Source of the DNA: Methanoregulaceae archaeon
GTDB taxonomy: Archaea; Halobacteriota; Methanomicrobia; Methanomicrobiales; Methanospirillaceae
DNA length: 13,154 nucleotides
Direction: 5' to 3'
NCBI GenBank assembly: GCA_019695435.1
Contig: JACTVF010000033.1
Span: 1 to 13,154, forward strand
Position 1 is the stretch's first letter; every line of letters starts with the position of its first letter. Under the pieces are notes generated by a model that worked only from the letters and a program-made list of their open reading frames with translations, was not told where the DNA came from and made no database searches. The position numbers and the translations under genes were made by a program. Positions 1 through 4,649 of the stretch are shown here, one piece after another.

Positions 1-338
1 ATAGAAATTTTATAAGATTCTTTAGTATTCTTTTCTAACCATGATTTAATTTCTTTTCCTCTTGGTATTATTGCTCCACCTTTTGTATCCAATTGTGGAG
101 TTATACCAAGAATGAAATTATCATTAATTCCATTGGTTTTAAAATGTTTCTTTAATTCAACCAATGAATATAAGTATCTCCATGTAGAAGTTATAATAAT
201 TGAAGGATTTGTTTTATGTAGAATTATATTGAGATAATCAACACAAACGGGGTCAAAAGAATCAAAATTTTTCTTCAAAGTTCTACGATGCCTACAAGTT
301 ACTAGTACGCCATCAATATCTAAAAATAATAATTTCAA
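1..338 (-). CDS. HAD-superfamily phosphatase-like protein, 3' part cut by window edge
   Basis: About 112 codons are visible and the C-terminus lies beyond base 1. The start is taken as TTG at 338-336, because GGAG lies six bases upstream and no ATG fits. The N-terminus reads LLFLDIDGVL, the HAD motif I with nucleophile and acid/base aspartates at about residues 6 and 8. IIITSTWR around residues 46-53 matches motif II. PRGKEIKSWL near the visible end is like HAD domains found in phage and RNA-repair proteins (HAD_SAK type). These enzymes are usually phosphatases or polynucleotide 3'-phosphatases; the substrate here cannot be deduced. It follows the metallopeptidase-like gene by 15 bases on the same strand, so the two are probably co-transcribed. 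The fold is well supported; the exact role is inference. Confidence 0.75.
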   Translation of the reverse strand, partial: MKLLFLDIDGVLVTCRHRRTLKKNFDSFDPVCVDYLNIILHKTNPSIIITSTWRYLYSLVELKKHFKTNGINDNFILGITPQLDTKGGAIIPRGKEIKSWLEKNTKESYKIS

Positions 339-353
339 ATTTTTCTCCAATTC

Positions 354-734
354 TCACTTCTTCTTTTTCTTTTTAGAAGAATTAATAAATTTTTTTGTCC
401 AATAACTTAAATAATAAGCAAATGTTTCTTGATTTTGTAATCCATGATGAACTTCTCTATCTTCAAAAATTGAATTAATCATATGATAAATTTCATGTAC
501 CAATGTTGGTACATCATCTTTATCTTCAACCCATATAAAATATATTTGACCTAATTCATTACTAAATGTAGAATGAAAACCTCCCGGATTTTTCTCAATT
601 AATTCATTTAACATATTCATAATATCAATGTTAAAATTTTTTTTATGTTTAATTAAAAAATCTAAAAGAGTACAATTCGTAACATATGTTACATTAATTC
701 TGTAAACTTCATCGTAAAATCTTTTTATAATCAT
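354..734 (-). CDS. small HExxH zinc metallopeptidase-like phage protein
   Basis: A 126-residue protein with LVHEIYH at residues 78-84, an HExxH zinc site (H80, E81, H84). NQETFAYYL follows about 20 residues later, where E103 could be the third zinc ligand as in gluzincin-type peptidases. The tail is a run of six lysines. There is no signal peptide or membrane segment, so it is predicted cytoplasmic. Phages often carry such small HExxH proteins of unknown substrate. The ATG directly abuts the stop codon of the upstream frame-broken ORF (TAG then ATG), and the nearest GGAG is 14 bases upstream, so translation may depend on coupling. The catalytic motif is seen; actual protease activity is inference. 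Confidence 0.7.
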   Translation of the reverse strand: MIIKRFYDEVYRINVTYVTNCTLLDFLIKHKKNFNIDIMNMLNELIEKNPGGFHSTFSNELGQIYFIWVEDKDDVPTLVHEIYHMINSIFEDREVHHGLQNQETFAYYLSYWTKKFINSSKKKKKK

Positions 735-925
735 CTAAGATAAGGTTACTCCTTCTGAAATTTTCTTTAATTCAGTAAGTAAATCCTCATATTTACTTGC
801 ACCCTTAACTATCCAACAATATGTTTCACTTCCTAGATAGTAAGAGCGAACTATCTAATTCCTTTACCTACTTCTTTACAGTCTTCAGACGGTGCAGATA
901 TTTTAGCTGTATTAGAATTTTTCAT
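735..925 (-). pseudogene. small ORF broken by one frame shift (about 60 residues if joined)
   Basis: From ATG at 925 the reading frame gives 24 codons ending in APSEDCKEVGKGIR, then TAG at 853-851. The continuation is open in the -1 frame to TAG at 737-735 and reads SYYLGSETYCWIVKG, then SKYEDLLTELKKISEG. That second frame has no ATG, GTG or TTG start of its own, so the two parts look like one protein. One added base just before the first stop would join them. An 8-bp hairpin (834-857) lies at the junction, bracketed by GGA codons in the two frames. A near-consensus promoter sits just upstream. The family is not recognised. It could be a sequence error, a decayed gene or a recoded gene. Confidence 0.5.
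834..857. repeat. perfect inverted repeat / hairpin at the frame junction
   Basis: TAGATAGT and ACTATCTA form a perfect 8-bp stem around an 8-base loop. There is no following T-run on either strand, so it is not a typical intrinsic terminator. On the minus strand it lies exactly between a GGA codon in the upstream frame (862-860) and a GGA codon in the downstream frame (833-831). Confidence 0.6.
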
Positions 926-931
926 GTCCTT

Positions 932-960
932 AATATACCATTTATTTTTGGTTTTGTCAA
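932..960 (-). promoter_or_regulatory. sigma70-type promoter with extended -10
   Basis: On the minus strand TTGACA (960-955), a 17-base spacer and TATATT (937-932) are preceded by TGG, giving an extended -10. The predicted transcript start falls at about 925-926, on the ATG of the small broken ORF, so that message would be leaderless or nearly so. It shares the pattern TTGACAAAA-N10-ATGGTATA with the rightward promoter at 2202. Confidence 0.75.
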
Positions 961-968
961 GGTTTATT

Positions 969-1796
969 TTATGTTATTACTTGAGTTAAAATATTCTCTT
1001 TGTTATCTGGTCGTGGTATCATCTTCCTACCACGCAACCATGCACCACAATCTTGACATTGAAAACGCTGATATTTCATTGTTTTGGTGAGTTGATATCC
1101 CCTTGCTTGTACCTTATGACTACCACAGTTTGTACAAACTGGTCTATCTTTATGCATATATAATCCCATATTTGGATGATTTTCAATCCACGGAAGAATA
1201 CGTTTGTAAAGTTTTTCTAATTCTGTAACATCCCTCTTATTATATTTCTCCATATCCTTCCAAGCTTTTTCATCACCATTCATACAATCTAACCAAAGTT
1301 TATGAGTGGTATGAATTTTTCCAGCAAATCCCAATTGTTCTGTGATATGAGCAAGTTTGTTTGAAACAAATCGGAATTTCTTTTTTACTGTTTGATAAAG
1401 GTCAATTTGTTTGAATGGAGAAGGTGGAAGAAGTTTAGCAAGAAGAAATTCTCTGTTGAGAACAGGAATATCAAAACGCTTTCCATTATAATGAATAATA
1501 ATATCTGCCTCATTAATTAATGCATAGATGGATTTAATAACTCCATCCTTACCGGACTTCTGGACTGAATCAAACATTACATGGTTTGAACCCATCCATT
1601 TTGCAGACCAACACATTGTATATGATGTTTCTAATAATTGACTTAATGCGATATTTTGATTCCAGATTGACCAGACTGTTGCTAAATTAGGACTTGATTC
1701 GATATCTAAAAATAATATTTTTGGTGATTTTTCTGTTACGTTTTTGTAATCTACTGTTACATCAATGTTGTTCTTTTTCTTTATTTTACTACTCAT
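969..1796 (-). CDS. DEDDy-type 3'-5' exonuclease (RNase H-like fold) with C-terminal zinc ribbon
   Basis: A 275-residue protein. ILFLDIESSPN holds exonuclease motif I (D31, E33), IHYNGKRFDIPVLNREF motif II (D109), and Y185-N-K-R-D189 the YxxxD motif III of DEDDy enzymes. The core resembles the YprB/RNase_H_2 group seen in many phages. Residues 221-250 form a Cys4 zinc ribbon (CTNC at 221-224 and CQDC at 247-250) that probably contacts nucleic acid. An N-terminal lysine-rich stretch precedes the core. The ATG is supported by AGGAGAG about seven bases upstream, and a promoter at 1828-1855 gives a leader of about 25 bases. Likely cytoplasmic, acting on DNA or RNA ends in replication or recombination. 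Whether it prefers DNA or RNA is not visible. Confidence 0.8.
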   Translation of the reverse strand: MSSKIKKKNNIDVTVDYKNVTEKSPKILFLDIESSPNLATVWSIWNQNIALSQLLETSYTMCWSAKWMGSNHVMFDSVQKSGKDGVIKSIYALINEADIIIHYNGKRFDIPVLNREFLLAKLLPPSPFKQIDLYQTVKKKFRFVSNKLAHITEQLGFAGKIHTTHKLWLDCMNGDEKAWKDMEKYNKRDVTELEKLYKRILPWIENHPNMGLYMHKDRPVCTNCGSHKVQARGYQLTKTMKYQRFQCQDCGAWLRGRKMIPRPDNKENILTQVIT

Positions 1797-1814
1797 ATAT
1801 TCTCTCCTATTCTC

Positions 1815-2192
1815 TTATACCTTACACATTATATCACAATTTTTCAGTTTGTCAACATCCCTCTCCCATTGTTCTTCAAAGTAGTCTATTCGATATTTTT
1901 TGGTTGTGTTAAAGAATTCATTTAGAATATATTTTAAATAACTTTTCTTGATTTCATCATCACAATTATTTATCAATTCCAAATTTATAAATCTCCTATC
2001 AAATACTCGATGAAGAAGAATTATCTTATTATAAATTGCATGAGTTTTTGTTGAACAAGGATTCTTGAAATATGAATTAATAATTCGGATAATAGCCCTA
2101 AAAGACATATAATCCTCTTTAAATTCTTCTATTTGATAACCTTTATAATGATTTTGGAGATGTTTATAGTGTTCTTTTTGTTCAATAGCCAT
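1815..2192 (-). CDS. conserved-type phage protein of unknown function
   Basis: A 125-residue, mostly helical, charged protein with no signal peptide or membrane segment. The central part (FRAIIRIINSYFKN, then IYNKIILLHRVFDRRF) resembles a family of small proteins found in T4-like phages in which an 'IVRIIN' helix is followed by a 'NHIIIL' helix. This is recalled similarity, not a database match. AAGGA lies eight bases before the ATG. The RBS region overlaps the -35 of the divergent promoter at 2202, so leftward translation and rightward transcription share this short gap. A TATAAT at 2255-2250 without a good -35 is the only leftward promoter candidate. The 3' end contains the promoter for the exonuclease gene. 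Function unknown. Confidence 0.6.
   Translation of the reverse strand: MAIEQKEHYKHLQNHYKGYQIEEFKEDYMSFRAIIRIINSYFKNPCSTKTHAIYNKIILLHRVFDRRFINLELINNCDDEIKKSYLKYILNEFFNTTKKYRIDYFEEQWERDVDKLKNCDIMCKV
1828..1855 (-). promoter_or_regulatory. consensus sigma70-type promoter for the exonuclease gene
   Basis: On the minus strand TTGACA (1855-1850), a 16-base spacer and TATAAT (1833-1828), with TGA just before the -10 (extended -10). The start is predicted near 1821, about 25 bases before the exonuclease ATG at 1796. It lies inside the last codons of the upstream gene. Confidence 0.8.
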
Positions 2193-2201
2193 AAATAATC
2201 C

Positions 2202-2230
2202 TTGACAAAAGTTAAATTTTATGGTATAAA
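2202..2230 (+). promoter_or_regulatory. consensus promoter opening the rightward gene block
   Basis: TTGACA (2202-2207), a 17-base spacer and TATAAA (2225-2230) preceded by TGG (extended -10). The predicted start is near 2237, giving a leader of about 28 bases to the ATG at 2265. The overall pattern, including AAA after the -35 and ATGG before the -10, matches the leftward promoter at 932-960. This suggests one class of phage early promoter read by the host polymerase. Confidence 0.8.
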
Positions 2231-2264
2231 CATCTCAACGGAAGTATTTATTATAGGAGAAAAT

Positions 2265-2516
2265 ATGGTTGATATTGAAGAATGTGGTGGTAAAATGGAA
2301 AGATTAAAAGATGAAATAATGATTAATATTGAGGAATTAAATAATAAAATATTCCCATTAGCCGATAGAAGGGAATTACTATGTAAGTATGCTCCACCTT
2401 GTCCTCAATGTGGTGAATATAAACAAATACAATTACTTGTATGGGATGAAACACCAGCTATTTGGAGATGCCGATATTGTTATAAAAAATATACTTTTGA
2501 ACCACAAGGAGTTTAA
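2265..2516 (+). CDS. zinc-ribbon small protein
   Basis: An 83-residue protein. The ATG at 2265 is chosen over a longer frame beginning at 2202, because that extension runs through the promoter and AGGAG lies seven bases before 2265. The N-terminal half is acidic and helical (MERLKDEIMINIEELNNKI). The C-terminal half has CPQC, then about 20 residues, then CRYC (roughly residues 47-50 and 70-73) in the layout of a zinc ribbon with W-R-C-x-Y-C. Such ribbons bind nucleic acid or act as protein-interaction modules. It is the first gene of the rightward operon, two bases (one TAA, then T) before the next start. The fold is likely; the function is unknown. Confidence 0.7.
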   Translation: MVDIEECGGKMERLKDEIMINIEELNNKIFPLADRRELLCKYAPPCPQCGEYKQIQLLVWDETPAIWRCRYCYKKYTFEPQGV

Positions 2517-2517
2517 T

Positions 2518-2832
2518 ATGAGAAAATGTACTAATTGTTCTGAACAAATACCTGATTATTATAATTTTTGTGGTAATTGTGGTACTAAAATTTCTTCTTT
2601 ACCAAAGAAGATAATTATAGATATGTATCTTCATGGTGATAAAGAATCTAATTATGAAGAAGGTATAAAAATTGGTCTTTCTCCAAAGGTACTTGAAAAA
2701 TTTTCATATGCTCTTTATGAAGTAAAATTAGGTGTAGAAGTTGATACTGAAACAGGAGAAACAACAATTGTTTCTGTTGATGGTCAAGGAGTTATACCAA
2801 AAGCAAATGTAAAGAAAATGAGTGGTGGATAA
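2518..2832 (+). CDS. protein with N-terminal zinc ribbon
   Basis: A 104-residue protein starting at ATG 2518, with AAGGAG seven bases upstream. It opens with MRKCTNCSEQIP and has CGNC at about residues 18-21, so residues 4-21 form a compact Cys4 zinc ribbon of the type found at the start of many bacterial and phage proteins. The rest (residues 25-104) carries no recognised motif. It includes a basic segment (SLPKKIIIDMYLHGDKES), a region rich in beta-forming residues (YEVKLGVEVDTETGETTIVSV) and a Gly-rich end. No membrane segment. Its stop overlaps the next ATG by one base (TAATG), indicating translational coupling. Function unknown. Confidence 0.7.
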   Translation: MRKCTNCSEQIPDYYNFCGNCGTKISSLPKKIIIDMYLHGDKESNYEEGIKIGLSPKVLEKFSYALYEVKLGVEVDTETGETTIVSVDGQGVIPKANVKKMSGG

Positions 2833-3053
2833 TGACTAAGCATGTTTGGTTGAAGATAAATAGATGTATGGAATGTCCTAAAATTAAATATGAAAAGACA
2901 ATTGGTGCAGGTTGTGCCGATGATTATCTTTGTGGAGCAAAAAGAAATAAACTGATAGCAGGATATATTGAATGGCCTTCAGAAGAACCAAAAGAAGTTC
3001 CAAAATGGTGTCCATTAAGGAGTAAGAAGAATGGGAATGGAAATATTAAGTAA
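2832..3053 (+). CDS. small Cys-rich phage protein
   Basis: A 73-residue protein with cysteines in CMEC at residues 12-15, then C28, C34 and C60 (NRCMECP, GCADDYLCG, PKWCPL). The layout of an N-terminal CxxCP, a middle Cys pair and a closing P-x-W-C-P-L is common in short phage proteins of unknown role and probably binds zinc. It is translationally coupled to the gene before it (TAATG), and its last 23 bases overlap the start of the UvsY-like gene. Soluble, with no signal peptide. It is the third Cys-rich product in a row in this operon. Confidence 0.65.
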   Translation: MTKHVWLKINRCMECPKIKYEKTIGAGCADDYLCGAKRNKLIAGYIEWPSEEPKEVPKWCPLRSKKNGNGNIK

Positions 3054-3432
3054 AGAATTCCAACAAGAAGTAGCTGAAAAATTAAAGATAACAGATGTTC
3101 AAAAAGCCTGTTATGATAATCTTAGTATTCAACATTTTTACTTTCAAAAATATATTGATTGTAAACAGGATTTAATTCGATTAGAAAGAATTGTTGATAA
3201 AAAATATCAGGAATTATTACATTTTTATAAATTCGAATATAATTATAGTATTACTAATCAAAAAGAATTAGATACATATATTCGAAATAATGAGAAAATT
3301 ATTGAATTAAACAAGACTTTACAATTGAAGAAATTGGAAGAAGAGATATTACTTGAAACAATTCAACTATTTAAGAATAGGCAATATTCCTTGAAAAATA
3401 TATTGAAATATCAGGAATTGGAGAAAAAATAA
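3031..3432 (+). CDS. uvsY: UvsY-like recombination mediator protein
   Basis: A 133-residue, highly charged, helical protein. Its length matches T4 UvsY (137 residues) and the pattern aligns along it. There is an N-terminal amphipathic helix, then YFQKYIDCKQDLIRLERIVDKKYQELLHFYKF against the UvsY segment containing KKEMLRIEAQ and LDYY. A polar linker follows, then a C-terminal pair of helices ending in YSLKNILKYQELEKK against the UvsY end with FAIKHIQDMRAFE. UvsY loads the UvsX recombinase onto ssDNA covered by the gp32 protein. AGGAG lies eight bases before ATG 3031; ATG 3037 is a less likely alternative start. The gene sits in the same operon as the UvsW-like helicase, as expected. The assignment rests on pattern and context. 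Confidence 0.7.
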   Translation: MGMEILSKEFQQEVAEKLKITDVQKACYDNLSIQHFYFQKYIDCKQDLIRLERIVDKKYQELLHFYKFEYNYSITNQKELDTYIRNNEKIIELNKTLQLKKLEEEILLETIQLFKNRQYSLKNILKYQELEKK

Positions 3433-3695
3433 TGACTAAAAGGATAGAAAAAACAATATATTTGGTGATAGAATCAGAAGGTGAATATGATAGTTATCAA
3501 GAAAGACCTGTTATTGCCTTTGCTTCAGAAGCACTTGCTAACGAATATATTGAAGATATTCATTCAAATGAAAGATTAGGTCATCAAGCTTTATCTGATT
3601 TAACTGTAGAATCTATTAAATTAATTAAGGAAATAAAAGAGAAGAAATCTTGGACTGAAGAACCCTGGAGAAAAGGTAATCATTGCTATAAATAA
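3432..3695 (+). CDS. small phage protein of unknown function
   Basis: An 87-residue acidic protein starting at an ATG that overlaps the UvsY-like stop (TAATG). The N-terminal half looks like a small alpha/beta unit: a strand in IYLVIESEGEYDSY, the sequence RPVIAFASEALANEYIEDI in which a strand is followed by a helix, then a lysine/glutamate helix. Short proteins of this type, which may monitor or bind a partner, occur in many phages. I recognise no named family and no catalytic residues. The last codons (TGC TAT AAA TAA) contain a TATAAATA string just before the tRNA cluster, which may be chance. Confidence 0.6.
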   Translation: MTKRIEKTIYLVIESEGEYDSYQERPVIAFASEALANEYIEDIHSNERLGHQALSDLTVESIKLIKEIKEKKSWTEEPWRKGNHCYK

Positions 3696-3701
3696 TTATA
3701 T

Positions 3702-3775
3702 CCGGTTTTCGTCTAGTGGTAGGACACATCGTTGAAGGCGATAGGGCAGAAGTTCGATTCTTTTAAGCCGGGCCA
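3702..3775 (+). tRNA. tRNA with anticodon GAA (reads Phe codons) on a Glu-like body
   Basis: A full cloverleaf: acceptor CCGGTTT/AAGCCGG, D stem GTCT/GGAC, anticodon stem CATCG/CGATA, loop TTGAAGG (U33, anticodon GAA), T stem AGAAG/CTTTT with loop TTCGATT, discriminator G and encoded CCA. The D-arm TTCGTCTAGTGGTAGGACA and G73 are like tRNA-Glu, not tRNA-Phe, which normally has A73. The loop ends G37-G38, unusual for Phe. Its reverse complement, CCTTCAA, would give the Glu anticodon TTC in the same CC-Tnn-AA frame as the Pro and Thr tRNAs nearby. It begins six bases after the upstream stop codon. Confidence 0.8.
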
Positions 3776-3779
3776 ATTT

Positions 3780-3860
3780 GGAGTGGGTGCTGGGACACTT
3801 TGGGGTCTGTAAAACGCCTGCCTTCGGGCTATTAAGGTTCGATTCCTTACCGCTCCACCA
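3780..3860 (+). tRNA. tRNA-Tyr(GTA), class II
   Basis: Acceptor GGAGTGG/CCGCTCC, anticodon stem GGGGT/ACGCC (one G-G mismatch), loop CTGTAAA with anticodon GTA, variable-arm hairpin GCC-TTCG-GGC, T stem TAAGG/CCTTA with loop TTCGATT, discriminator A and encoded CCA. The D arm is short: only GTG/CAC can pair, around CTGGGA. The gene starts four bases after the previous tRNA. Confidence 0.85.
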
Positions 3861-3876
3861 TTTAAAAGGAGATAAA

Positions 3877-4017
3877 ATGAGTGATTCAGTTGGTGTAACT
3901 GGTAAAGAAACTATTGAAAGGTGTCAAGATTGTAATTCTTATAGAAAACCTAAATGTAAGATTACTAAAAATTTTACATCACGAAAAAATAGTTGTAAGG
4001 CTTTTAAAAAGAAATAA
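3877..4017 (+). CDS. 46-residue Cys4 microprotein inside the tRNA cluster
   Basis: ATG 3877 follows a good AAGGAG site seven bases upstream. The reading frame is open further back only through tRNA-Tyr, so the longer version is rejected. The product is basic, with RCQDCNSYRKPKC then C41 (cysteines at about residues 16, 19, 27 and 41), a probable small zinc-binding unit. It sits between tRNA-Tyr and tRNA-Pro and would be co-transcribed with them. Its leader (AAAGGAGATAAAATG just after a tRNA CCA) is almost the same as that of the dCMP deaminase gene. No named family is recognised. Confidence 0.65.
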   Translation: MSDSVGVTGKETIERCQDCNSYRKPKCKITKNFTSRKNSCKAFKKK

Positions 4018-4022
4018 TATAA

Positions 4023-4104
4023 CGGGGTGTAGCTGATGAAAAGTGGTTTACAGACTCGGCCTGGAACCGAGAGTATGCAGGTTCGACACCTGCCTCCCCG
4101 ACCA
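4023..4104 (+). tRNA. tRNA-Pro(TGG) with C33 and long D-loop
   Basis: Acceptor CGGGGTG/CTCCCCG (T6-T67 mismatch) with C1-G72 and A73, the known proline identity pair. Anticodon stem CTCGG/CCGAG, loop CCTGGAA giving anticodon TGG, but with C at position 33. T stem GCAGG/CCTGC, encoded CCA. The D arm has only CTG/CAG pairing around a loop of about 15 bases. A Ser(GGA) reading was considered, but it breaks the anticodon stem. Confidence 0.75.
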
Positions 4105-4109
4105 TTTTT

Positions 4110-4186
4110 GGGAGAGTCATTTCAATTGGTAAGATGCTGGTCTCCAAAACCATGCGATTAAGGTTCGAATCCTTATTCTCCCGCCA
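4110..4186 (+). tRNA. tRNA-Trp(CCA)
   Basis: Acceptor GGGAGAG/TTCTCCC, D stem ATTT/AGAT, anticodon loop CTCCAAA with anticodon CCA and normal U33, T arm TAAGG-TTCGAAT-CCTTA, discriminator G73 as in bacterial tRNA-Trp, encoded CCA. Confidence 0.92.
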
Positions 4187-4187
4187 T

Positions 4188-4264
4188 ACGCCTATAGCTC
4201 AGTCTGGTAGAGCAAACGCTTGATAAGCGTTAGGTCATAGGTTCAAATCCTATTAGGCGTACCA
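4188..4264 (+). tRNA. tRNA-Ile(GAT)
   Basis: Acceptor ACGCCTA/TAGGCGT, D stem GCTC/GAGC, anticodon stem AACGC/GCGTT, loop TTGATAA with anticodon GAT, T arm ATAGG-TTCAAAT-CCTAT, A73 and encoded CCA. It starts two bases after tRNA-Trp. Confidence 0.93.
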
Positions 4265-4275
4265 AAATATATAGT

Positions 4276-4351
4276 GCCGATTTAGCTCAGTTGGTAGAGC
4301 AATTGACCTGTAATCAATAGGTCGTAGGTTCGAATCCTACAGTCGGCTCCA
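4276..4351 (+). tRNA. tRNA-Thr(TGT) with C33
   Basis: Acceptor GCCGATT/AGTCGGC, D stem GCTC/GAGC, anticodon stem ATTGA/TCAAT, loop CCTGTAA with anticodon TGT but C at position 33, T arm GTAGG-TTCGAAT-CCTAC, T73 and encoded CCA. The body closely follows bacterial tRNA-Thr, whose loop is CTTGTAA. Confidence 0.9.
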
Positions 4352-4353
4352 AT

Positions 4354-4428
4354 GTGGGGTTAGCCCAATGGTTAAGGCGTGGAGTTGTGGCCTCCAATAT
4401 TACGGTTCGACTCCGTAACCTCACCCCA
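4354..4428 (+). tRNA. tRNA-His(GTG), no encoded G-1
   Basis: Acceptor GTGGGGT/ACCTCAC, D stem GCC/GGC, anticodon stem TGGAG/CTCCA, loop TTGTGGC with anticodon GTG, T arm TACGG-TTCGACT-CCGTA, C73 and encoded CCA. The base before position 1 is T, not the G-1 that bacterial tRNA-His genes normally encode. Confidence 0.88.
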
Positions 4429-4447
4429 AAATATAATAGGAGTTTGA

Positions 4448-4579
4448 ATGGCTAAAAAATTTTCTAAAGCCAAAATTAATTATAAAAAACATGAAAGAAA
4501 AGAACTTGCAAAACAAGTTCGTAGAGATAATAAGGAAGGGTGTAAGAGAGTGGTTTATTCCTCTAGTCTTGAAAACTAG
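4448..4579 (+). CDS. 43-residue basic microprotein running into tRNA-Ser
   Basis: ATG 4448 has AGGAG at 4438-4442, five bases upstream. The product begins MAKKFSKAKINYKKHERKEL and is very rich in Lys and Arg. Its last third is encoded by the 5' half of the tRNA-Ser gene (from 4534) and stops at TAG inside the tRNA anticodon arm. This could be a real short basic protein, or the remnant of a longer gene cut by insertion of the tRNA. No family is recognised. The RBS and the Lys/Arg codons favour translation; the dual use of 4534-4579 makes it uncertain. Confidence 0.45.
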   Translation: MAKKFSKAKINYKKHERKELAKQVRRDNKEGCKRVVYSSSLEN

Positions 4580-4631
4580 CGTGTCGCCCTCAGAAGGCGC
4601 ACCGTGGGTTCGAATCCCACCCCTTCCTCCA
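4534..4631 (+). tRNA. tRNA-Ser(TGA), class II
   Basis: Acceptor GGAAGGG/CCCTTCC, anticodon stem CTAGT/ACTAG, loop CTTGAAA with anticodon TGA and normal U33, a long variable arm with GCGCC-type pairing (CGCCCTCAGAAGGCG), T arm GTGGG-TTCGAAT-CCCAC, encoded CCA. The discriminator is T, where bacterial tRNA-Ser usually has G. Confidence 0.9.
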
Positions 4632-4649
4632 TTTTTGAAAGGAGATAAA

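Noticed and set aside
821..1090. Rightward ORF of 89 codons
   Set aside because: It is the antisense of the exonuclease C-terminus and the small broken ORF, has no RBS and has a Phe/Tyr/Cys-rich shadow composition.
1694..1912. Rightward ORF of 72 codons
   Set aside because: It lies opposite the start of the exonuclease gene and its promoter, with no SD.
2250..2255. Leftward TATAAT as promoter for the gene ending at 1815
   Set aside because: No acceptable -35 at 16-18 bases; kept only as a remark.
2202..2264. N-terminal extension of the first rightward gene from TTG 2202
   Set aside because: The codons coincide with a TTGACA-17-TATAAA promoter, and a clear AGGAG plus ATG lies at 2265.
3687..3694. 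TATAAATA before the tRNA cluster, and further copies at 8635, 9731 and (minus) 11550
   Set aside because: These lie in coding sequence, and several copies are expected by chance in such AT-rich DNA. The 3687 copy is close to a tRNA but encodes the last codons of the upstream gene.
4023..4104. Reading this tRNA as Ser(GGA)
   Set aside because: The shifted loop destroys the anticodon stem, and C1-G72 with A73 fits proline.
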